This document shows positions 1-5,068 of a stretch of 6,803 nt of DNA, in pieces (positions within the stretch are counted from its first letter, which is position 1; every line of letters starts with the position of its first letter). Where the stretch lies: the NCBI GenBank assembly GCA_937875605.1, contig CALLXZ010000458.1, positions 1 to 6,803 of the forward strand. Reading direction: 5' to 3'. Made by a program: the position numbers and the translations under genes. This DNA is from an uncultured Moheibacter sp. Its GTDB lineage: Bacteria; Bacteroidota; Bacteroidia; Flavobacteriales; Weeksellaceae. The notes under the pieces are model-generated. The model saw only the letters and a program-made list of their open reading frames with translations, was not told where the DNA came from and did not search any database.

Positions 1-899
1 CCTATTTGTACAAAACAGAAGCTTCTATCGTTATTGTTTCCAATGGATTTATACCTGAAAAAGAAGTTTCTCCGACGCTGATTTTTGTGCAGGATGCATA
101 TAAATCTTTTACAAAACTTCTTCACTACGCGAATCACCTGAAAAATAAAAAAGTTGGAATAGAAGCCAATTCTCAAATTCATGAATCGGCAAAAATTGGC
201 GAAAACGTTTATATCGGAAATTTTGTGTTTATAGGAGAAAGAGCCCAAATTGGCGATGATGTGATGGTTCATTCCAATGCACATGTTGGGGAAAATGTTT
301 CCATAGGCGAGGGAAGCGTGATTCATTCGGGAGTGAGATTATATGCCGATACGAAAATCGGAAAAAATTGTATCATTCATTCAAACACCGTTATCGGAGC
401 TGATGGATTTGGGTTTACGCCGACTGCAGATGGTACGCTGGAAAAAGTACCTCAAATCGGAAATGTAAAAGTAGGAGATAATGTGGAGATTGGTTCTTCC
501 TGTACAATTGACCGTGCTACACTTGGTTCTACCATTATCCGTTCCGGAGTAAAATTGGACAACCAGATACAAATTGCGCACAACGTGGAAATAGGAGAGA
601 ACACGGTTATTGCTTCGCAAAGTGGTGTGGCGGGTTCAACTAAAATCGGCAAAAATTGTATGATCGGAGGACAAGTTGGAATCGTTGGTCATTTAAAAAT
701 AGGAGATTTTGTACAGATTCAGGCGCAAAGCGGTGTGAATAATAACGTGCCGGATGGTTCTAAAATTTATGGATCACCTTCCATGGATGCATCTGATTTT
801 AGAAAATCTTATGTATATTTCCGAAATTTTCCAAGCATCGTGAAACGACTGGAAGAGATTGAAAAAGAAATGAAGCAACAACAAACAATAAAAGATTGA
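1..899 (+). CDS. lpxD: UDP-3-O-acyl-glucosamine N-acyltransferase LpxD, 5'-partial
   Basis: LpxD transfers a 3-hydroxyacyl chain from acyl-ACP to the 2-amino group of UDP-3-O-acyl-glucosamine, the third step of lipid A synthesis, in the cytoplasm. The reading frame (codons from base 3) is open through the left edge. The TTG at 6 is an internal codon, not a start. Catalytic His of E. coli LpxD is residue 239; its equivalent here, in the QIAHNV motif (around bases 573-590), is about residue 192 counted from base 6, so roughly 45 N-terminal residues are missing. Visible parts are the end of the N-terminal uridine-binding domain (bases 6-150), a long left-handed beta-helix of hexapeptide repeats ([24 protein letters not shown] and others) with the family motifs GADGFGF and TIDRATLGS, and a charged C-terminal helix rich in Lys, Glu and Gln. 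Its TGA stop shares one base with the ATG of lpxC. Identification is firm; only the 5' end is unknown. Confidence 0.96.
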   Translation, partial: YLYKTEASIVIVSNGFIPEKEVSPTLIFVQDAYKSFTKLLHYANHLKNKKVGIEANSQIHESAKIGENVYIGNFVFIGERAQIGDDVMVHSNAHVGENVSIGEGSVIHSGVRLYADTKIGKNCIIHSNTVIGADGFGFTPTADGTLEKVPQIGNVKVGDNVEIGSSCTIDRATLGSTIIRSGVKLDNQIQIAHNVEIGENTVIASQSGVAGSTKIGKNCMIGGQVGIVGHLKIGDFVQIQAQSGVNNNVPDGSKIYGSPSMDASDFRKSYVYFRNFPSIVKRLEEIEKEMKQQQTIKD

Positions 900-2293
900 T
901 GTCTGATAAACAAAAAACGTTAGCCAGCGAATATACGTTGAATGGCGTAGGACTTCATACCGGGCGTGAAGTCACAATGACACTAAAACCGGCTCCTGTC
1001 AACACAGGTTTTGTATTTGTAAGAACAGATTTGGAAGGAAATCCACATATAGAAGCAGATGCAAATTACGTAACTAGCACGGAAAGAGGAACGACGATTG
1101 AAAAGAAGGGTGTGAAAATTCATACGACTGAACATCTTTTGGCAGCCTTGACCGGATTGGATCTAGATAATGTACTGATTGAAATCAATAATTCGGAAGT
1201 TCCTATTTTAGATGGTTCTTCTAAATTTTTTGTAGAAGCAGTTGAAAAAGCCGGAGTCGAAGAACAGGATGAAGACCGTGAATATTTCGTAGTAAAAGAA
1301 ATTGTAACTTATTCAGATCCTGAAACAGGATCTGAAATTACAGCTATTCCGGCAGACGAATATCAGGTTACGACAATGGTGGATTTTGGAACAAAAGTTT
1401 TAGGAACTCAAAATGCTTCCGTTAAAAGTATGTCCGAATTCAAAGACGAAATTGCCAATGCAAGAACATTCAGCTTTTTGCATGAAATCGAATATTTATT
1501 GGATGCCGGATTGATAAAAGGAGGTGATTTAGGAAATGCGATTGTCTACGTGGACAAAGAAATCACTCCGGAAACCAAACAGAAATTGACCAAAGCATTT
1601 AACAAAGAAGACGTATCCATTCGCCCAAACGGAGTTTTGGATAATATCACGCTTCACTATCCGAACGAAGCAGCTCGTCATAAACTGTTGGACGTAGTAG
1701 GAGATCTGGCGTTAATCGGTACCAAGTTAAAAGCGAAAATAATTGCCAACAAACCGGGACATCAGATCAATACTAATTTTGCAAAGAAATTGAGCAAACA
1801 AATTGGAATTGCGAAGCGTAAAAACGTTCCGGAATTTGATTTGACCAAAGATCCGATTTATGATATCAATGATATTTTAAAAATATTACCTCACCGTCCT
1901 CCGTTTTTATTGTTGGACAAAGTAATTGAGAAATCCGAAACGTCTTTGGTCGGGGTGAAAAATGTAACGATGAACGAACCGTTTTTCGTTGGTCATTTCC
2001 CGCAGGAACCTGTTATGCCCGGAGTTTTGCAAGTAGAAGCTATGGCACAGTTAGGAGGGATTTTGGTGTTGGGAGAAATAGATGATCCAAAAGATTATTC
2101 TACCTATTTTATGAAAATTGAAAACGTAAAATTCAAACGAAAAGTTATTCCGGGTGATACCCTGATTCTGAAAGTAGATTTATTACAACCGATCAGAAGA
2201 GGAATTGTACACATGCAGGGATATGGATATGTAAACGACACAATCGCCGTTGAAGCTGAAATGATGGCATTGGTAACAAAAGACAGAATATAA
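899..2293 (+). CDS. lpxC/fabZ: Bifunctional LpxC deacetylase / FabZ 3-hydroxyacyl-ACP dehydratase fusion
   Basis: This is a 464-residue fusion. The LpxC part (residues 1 to about 305) is the Zn-dependent UDP-3-O-acyl-GlcNAc deacetylase, the committed step of lipid A synthesis. The FabZ part (about 320-464) dehydrates 3-hydroxyacyl-ACP for fatty acid elongation. LpxC motifs seen: GVGLHTG; E78-H79 in TTEHL (general base and zinc ligand, same numbering as E. coli); T190 in ARTFSF; H261, K262 and D265 in RHKLLDVVGD; H288 in PGHQIN. FabZ motifs: LPHRPPFLLLD, then H366 in VGHFPQEPVMPG and E380 in LQVEAMAQ, 14 residues apart as in E. coli FabZ (H54/E68). Both active sites look intact. ATG at 899 is chosen over the TTG at 896 because it overlaps the lpxD stop (TGATG) and gives the E. 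coli-like H79 numbering. About 24 extra residues lie between T190 and H261 compared with E. coli. The fusion is known in Bacteroidetes. Confidence 0.97.
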   Translation: MSDKQKTLASEYTLNGVGLHTGREVTMTLKPAPVNTGFVFVRTDLEGNPHIEADANYVTSTERGTTIEKKGVKIHTTEHLLAALTGLDLDNVLIEINNSEVPILDGSSKFFVEAVEKAGVEEQDEDREYFVVKEIVTYSDPETGSEITAIPADEYQVTTMVDFGTKVLGTQNASVKSMSEFKDEIANARTFSFLHEIEYLLDAGLIKGGDLGNAIVYVDKEITPETKQKLTKAFNKEDVSIRPNGVLDNITLHYPNEAARHKLLDVVGDLALIGTKLKAKIIANKPGHQINTNFAKKLSKQIGIAKRKNVPEFDLTKDPIYDINDILKILPHRPPFLLLDKVIEKSETSLVGVKNVTMNEPFFVGHFPQEPVMPGVLQVEAMAQLGGILVLGEIDDPKDYSTYFMKIENVKFKRKVIPGDTLILKVDLLQPIRRGIVHMQGYGYVNDTIAVEAEMMALVTKDRI

Positions 2294-2303
2294 TTTGGAA
2301 ACA

Positions 2304-3095
2304 ATGAATCAACCTTTGGCTTATATTCATCCTAATGCAAAAATTGCCGAAACTGCAATCATAGAACCTTTTTCTACGATTTATGACAATGTTGAAATCG
2401 GAGAAGGAACCTGGATAGGTCCTAACGTTACCATCATGGAAGGTGCACGGATCGGGAAAAATTGTAAAATTTATCCGGGAACGGTTATTTCTGCTGAGCC
2501 ACAGGATTTGAAATATGTTGGAGAAAAGACCCTGACTTATATTGGAGATAATACCACCATTAGGGAATGCGTAACGGTCAACAAAGGAACTAACGCACTT
2601 GGATATACCAAAATCGGAGATAACTGCCTGATTATGGCAACAGCACATATTGCACATGATTGTGTGATTGGAAACCATGTGATTTTGGTAAATGGAGTTG
2701 GATTGGCTGGACATATTGAAATCGGCGATCATGCTTTTTTAGGTGGAATGAGTGCAGTCCATCAGTTTACGCACATTGGTGAGCATGCTTTTATTGCAGG
2801 AGGCTCACATGTACGAAAAGATGTTCCACCCTTTGTGAAAGCAGCGAGAAATCCTTTATCGTATGCAGGTGTAAATTCCATTGGGCTTCAAAGAAGAGGA
2901 TTTTCAACTGAAAAAATCACTGAAATTCAAAATATTTATCGTGTTCTTTTCCAAAAAAGTAAGAACGTAACACAAGCTACAGAAGCAATTGAAAAAGACT
3001 TTGAACTTTCTCCTGAGAGGGATCAGATTCTTGCATTCATCAAAAACAGCCCGCGGGGCGTTATGTCCGGATATACAACCAGAGCAGAATTATAA
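2304..3095 (+). CDS. lpxA: Acyl-ACP:UDP-N-acetylglucosamine O-acyltransferase LpxA
   Basis: LpxA makes the first lipid A intermediate by moving a 3-hydroxyacyl group from ACP to the 3-OH of UDP-GlcNAc in the cytoplasm; the family forms trimers. The protein is 263 residues from the ATG at 2304, against 262 in E. coli. A TTG three codons upstream (2295) is in frame, but MNQPLAYIHP is a typical family start and a purine-rich GGAAACA precedes the ATG. Most of the protein is a hexapeptide-repeat beta-helix (about 5-185), then a helical C-terminal domain. Residues seen: QDLKYVGE substrate loop; catalytic H118 in TAHIAHDC (E. coli H125); H137 in LAGH (E. coli H144); H153 in AVHQF (E. coli H160); and GVNSIGLQRRGFS, which contains the conserved RR. 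Gly166 falls at the acyl-chain ruler position (E. coli Gly173), suggesting long-chain acyl use. It lies 10 bases after the lpxC-fabZ stop, so co-transcription is expected. Confidence 0.97.
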   Translation: MNQPLAYIHPNAKIAETAIIEPFSTIYDNVEIGEGTWIGPNVTIMEGARIGKNCKIYPGTVISAEPQDLKYVGEKTLTYIGDNTTIRECVTVNKGTNALGYTKIGDNCLIMATAHIAHDCVIGNHVILVNGVGLAGHIEIGDHAFLGGMSAVHQFTHIGEHAFIAGGSHVRKDVPPFVKAARNPLSYAGVNSIGLQRRGFSTEKITEIQNIYRVLFQKSKNVTQATEAIEKDFELSPERDQILAFIKNSPRGVMSGYTTRAEL

Positions 3096-3117
3096 TTAAT
3101 CAGAATAAAATTTATAA

Positions 3118-3684
3118 ATGGCAACGACAGCAGATATACGAAAAGGACTTTGTATCAATTGGAACGATGATACTTGGAAAGTAATTGAGTTCCAACACGT
3201 AAAACCGGGAAAAGGTCCGGCTTTTGTCCGTACAAAATTGAAAAGTGTGACAAACGGAAAAGTCTTGGACAATACATTTTCCGCCGGGCACAAAATCGAA
3301 GAAGTGCGCGTGGAAACTCGTAAATACCAATATCTTTATGATGATGACAATGGTTTTCATTTCATGAATAACGATGATTATTCCCAAGTTTACATCAACA
3401 AAGGAATGATCGATAATTCTCAATTTTTGAAAGCAGGAGAAGAAGTGACCATTCTTTTCCGTGCAGAAGATGAAATGCCTCTTTCAGCAGAATTGGCTCA
3501 ATTTGTTATTATGGAAATTACCTATACAGAACCGGGATTAAAAGGAGACACCGCAACCAATGCTTCTAAACCGGCAACGACAGAAACCGGAGCGGAAATC
3601 CGTGTGCCGCTTTTCATCAACGAAGGTGATAAAGTGAAAATCAATACCGAAGACGGTTCTTATATGGAACGAATCAAAGAATAA
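3118..3684 (+). CDS. efp: Translation elongation factor P
   Basis: EF-P binds the ribosome between the P and E sites and speeds peptide-bond formation at proline runs. The protein is 188 residues, the same size as E. coli EF-P. Three beta-rich domains can be placed: an N-terminal KOW-like domain (about 3-62), a central OB domain (about 66-128), and a C-terminal OB domain (about 130-186) containing the signature stretch EPGLKGDTATNASKPATTET and then VPLFINEGD. The loop HVKPGKGPAF carries Lys32 at the tip that is modified in many bacteria (E. coli Lys34). No modifying enzyme (EpmA, EpmB, EarP or similar) is encoded in this window, so the modification state cannot be judged. The gene follows lpxA by 22 bases with no visible terminator between and is the last gene before the terminator at 3714, so it is probably the final cistron of the lipid A operon. 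Confidence 0.98.
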   Translation: MATTADIRKGLCINWNDDTWKVIEFQHVKPGKGPAFVRTKLKSVTNGKVLDNTFSAGHKIEEVRVETRKYQYLYDDDNGFHFMNNDDYSQVYINKGMIDNSQFLKAGEEVTILFRAEDEMPLSAELAQFVIMEITYTEPGLKGDTATNASKPATTETGAEIRVPLFINEGDKVKINTEDGSYMERIKE

Positions 3685-3713
3685 TTTTAAAGTAGATAAT
3701 TCTAAATAATTTA

Positions 3714-3741
3714 CCTCACAGGTCATGCTTGTGAGGTTTTT
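3714..3741 (+). terminator. Rho-independent terminator after efp
   Basis: A 9-bp stem (CCTCACAGG pairing with CTTGTGAGG, one G-T wobble) closes a 5-base loop (TCATG) and is followed at once by five T residues. It lies 29 bases after the efp stop and separates the lpx-efp operon from the ketoacyl synthase gene. A preceding A/T-rich run (TAAATAATTTA) adds little pairing. Confidence 0.88.
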
Positions 3742-3755
3742 AATTTCGAATGAAT

Positions 3756-3832
3756 TGACAAATCGAAAAAAATATACCTTTCAATTTATCAATCAGCTAA
3801 AATTCTATTCATAAATTGCTTTAAATTTGTCA
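3756..3832. repeat. Two nested 8-bp inverted repeats upstream of the KAS III gene
   Basis: The outer pair is TGACAAAT (3756-3763) and ATTTGTCA (3825-3832), perfect over 8 bp and 61 bases apart. The inner pair is CAATTTAT (3782-3789) and ATAAATTG (3811-3818), also perfect, 21 bases apart. The right outer arm overlaps the candidate -7 promoter element at 3822-3829. The arrangement could be an operator, but the region is AT-rich, where short matches arise easily by chance. Confidence 0.35.
3822..3829 (+). promoter_or_regulatory. Candidate Bacteroidetes -7 promoter element for the KAS III gene
   Basis: TAAATTTG matches the Bacteroidetes/Flavobacterium -7 consensus TAnnTTTG exactly. It lies 44 bases before the ATG at 3874 and downstream of the efp terminator, where a promoter is needed. 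No TTG is found at the expected upstream spacing (17-23 bases; the region is GCTAAAATTCT), so only half of the promoter is supported. Confidence 0.5.
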
Positions 3833-3873
3833 GAATACTAACAGGCAATTTTATACAAACTTAAATTCCACGA

Positions 3874-4887
3874 ATGAAAAGATCAATTATAACCGGAATC
3901 GGACACTATGTTCCTGAAAATATTGTAACCAATGATGATTTATCGAAAGTCATAGAAACCAATGACGAATGGATTCAGGAAAGAACCGGAATCAAAGAAC
4001 GCCGTCATTTAGGGAAACATTCCGGTGTGACCACTTCCGATCTCGGAACCAAAGCAGCTGAAATCGCTATAAAAAATGCAGGATTAACAGCAAAAGACAT
4101 CGATTTTATTTTGTTTGCGACCCTAAGTCCGGATTATTATTTTCCGGGTTGTGGTGTTCTCTTACAGAAAAATTTAGGATGTGATACGATTGGAGCGTTA
4201 GATGTCCGAAATCAATGTTCGGGATTTGTCTATGCTTTGGCTACGGCAGATGCGTACATTCGTTCCGGCATGTATAAAAATGTATTGGTGGTAGGAGCGG
4301 AGAATCATTCGTTTGGTTTGGATATGACGACGCGCGGACGAGGCGTTTCTGTCATTTTTGGTGATGGGGCAGGATCGGTAGTGGTTTCCGCATCAGATGA
4401 TCAAAATAGCGGAATTATTTCAACCAATATGCACAGTGAAGGTCAATACGCAGAAGAATTAGCCGTTCTTTTTCCCGGAACGAAATTAGGTTGGTCAGAC
4501 GTGATGTTGGAGGAAGGAAACACATTGACTCCGGAACAGATTTATCCGTATATGAACGGAAATTTTGTATTCAAACATGCTGTAACCCGTTTCCCCGAAT
4601 CCATCAAGGAAGCATTTGAAAAATCAGGTGAAAACATAGCGGATTTAAAATTGTTCATACCTCATCAAGCCAATTTACGAATCAGCCAGTTTGTTCAAAA
4701 ACAATTAGGATTGAGAGATGATCAAGTTTTTAATAACATTCAGCGCTATGGAAATACAACAGCAGCGTCCATTCCGATTGCATTAAGTGAAGCGTTTGCA
4801 GAAGGTCGTTTCCAAAAAGGAGATTTGATTTGTATGACGGCTTTTGGAAGTGGATTTACGTGGGGTAGCGTATTGATTCGTTGGTAA
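3874..4887 (+). CDS. Beta-ketoacyl-ACP synthase III family protein (FabH-like)
   Basis: This is a 337-residue thiolase-fold condensing enzyme. FabH-type enzymes join an acyl-CoA primer to malonyl-ACP to start fatty acid synthesis in the cytoplasm; relatives serve specialised lipid or pigment pathways. The triad is intact: C115 in RNQCSGFVYAL, H264 in FIPHQANLRI, N294 in RYGNTTAAS (E. coli C112, H244, N274). Other family motifs are TNDEWIQERTGI near the N terminus, FGDGAGSVVV (163-172) and AFGSGFTWGSV near the C terminus. Phe90 sits where E. coli FabH has Phe87 beside the primer pocket. The His-Asn spacing equals E. coli FabH, but the Cys-His stretch is about 17 residues longer, with the extra length around residues 187-232. 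It sits alone between two terminators, not beside rpmF-plsX where housekeeping fabH often lies, so it may be a second KAS III. Family assignment is firm; substrate is unknown. The ATG at 3874 leads straight into the conserved first strand. Confidence 0.93.
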   Translation: MKRSIITGIGHYVPENIVTNDDLSKVIETNDEWIQERTGIKERRHLGKHSGVTTSDLGTKAAEIAIKNAGLTAKDIDFILFATLSPDYYFPGCGVLLQKNLGCDTIGALDVRNQCSGFVYALATADAYIRSGMYKNVLVVGAENHSFGLDMTTRGRGVSVIFGDGAGSVVVSASDDQNSGIISTNMHSEGQYAEELAVLFPGTKLGWSDVMLEEGNTLTPEQIYPYMNGNFVFKHAVTRFPESIKEAFEKSGENIADLKLFIPHQANLRISQFVQKQLGLRDDQVFNNIQRYGNTTAASIPIALSEAFAEGRFQKGDLICMTAFGSGFTWGSVLIRW

Positions 4888-4912
4888 ATTAAGATACCTA
4901 AAAACAACATAT

Positions 4913-4935
4913 CCGGATTTACTTCCGGTTTTTTT
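4913..4935 (+). terminator. Rho-independent terminator after the KAS III gene
   Basis: A 5-bp GC-rich stem (CCGGA pairing with TCCGG) with a 6-base loop (TTTACT) is followed by seven T residues. It starts 25 bases after the KAS III stop codon. The stem is short, but the T run and position support a real terminator. Confidence 0.78.
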
Positions 4936-5032
4936 ATGGAAAGAATTGAAAAAAAAATAGTATTTAATTCCTATCCCTAATTCTTGGTATTTTTTATCAG
5001 AATGAAAATCAGACCGTATTTGCATGAATAAA

Positions 5033-5061
5033 AATGTTAAATTTAATTCACAATTAACATT
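5033..5061. repeat. 8-bp inverted repeat just upstream of the protease start codon
   Basis: AATGTTAA (5033-5040) and TTAACATT (5054-5061) are perfect inverse copies, 13 bases apart and 21 bp centre to centre, about two helical turns. The right arm ends 7 bases before the ATG at 5069. It could be a regulator-binding operator, or an AU-rich hairpin in the mRNA leader that limits access to the start codon. No clear promoter was found in the 4936-5068 leader, so whether it is transcribed is unknown. Confidence 0.4.
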
Positions 5062-5068
5062 AGGATTT

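Noticed and set aside
6..8. TTG as a start codon for lpxD
   Set aside because: The frame is open upstream to the window edge, and about 45 N-terminal residues are missing compared with E. coli LpxD, so this is an internal Leu codon.
381..652. Two overlapping minus-strand open frames inside lpxD
   Set aside because: Antisense shadows of the hexapeptide-repeat coding sequence; their apparent repeats mirror the lpxD repeats.
180..760. Repeated short motifs in lpxD as DNA repeats
   Set aside because: They are the degenerate hexapeptide repeats of the beta-helix fold at protein level; the DNA copies are too divergent to be a repeat array.
2193..2732. 179-codon open frame on the minus strand across the lpxC-fabZ/lpxA junction
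   Set aside because: It lies wholly antisense to two strongly conserved genes, its product is rich in Ser, Cys, Ile and Phe without a recognisable motif, and no promoter or start signal is visible.
3755..3776. TTGACA followed by AATATA as a sigma-70-like promoter
   Set aside because: The gap is about 10 bases, too short, and Bacteroidetes primary sigma factors use TTTG/TAnnTTTG elements instead.
5017..5045. Possible promoter before the protease (TATTTG at 5017, TAAATTTA at 5038)
   Set aside because: TATTTG lacks the two-base spacer of TAnnTTTG, and TAAATTTA has a mismatch in the last base, a short 15-base gap to the upstream TTTG, and lies only 23 bases before the ATG. Neither is convincing.
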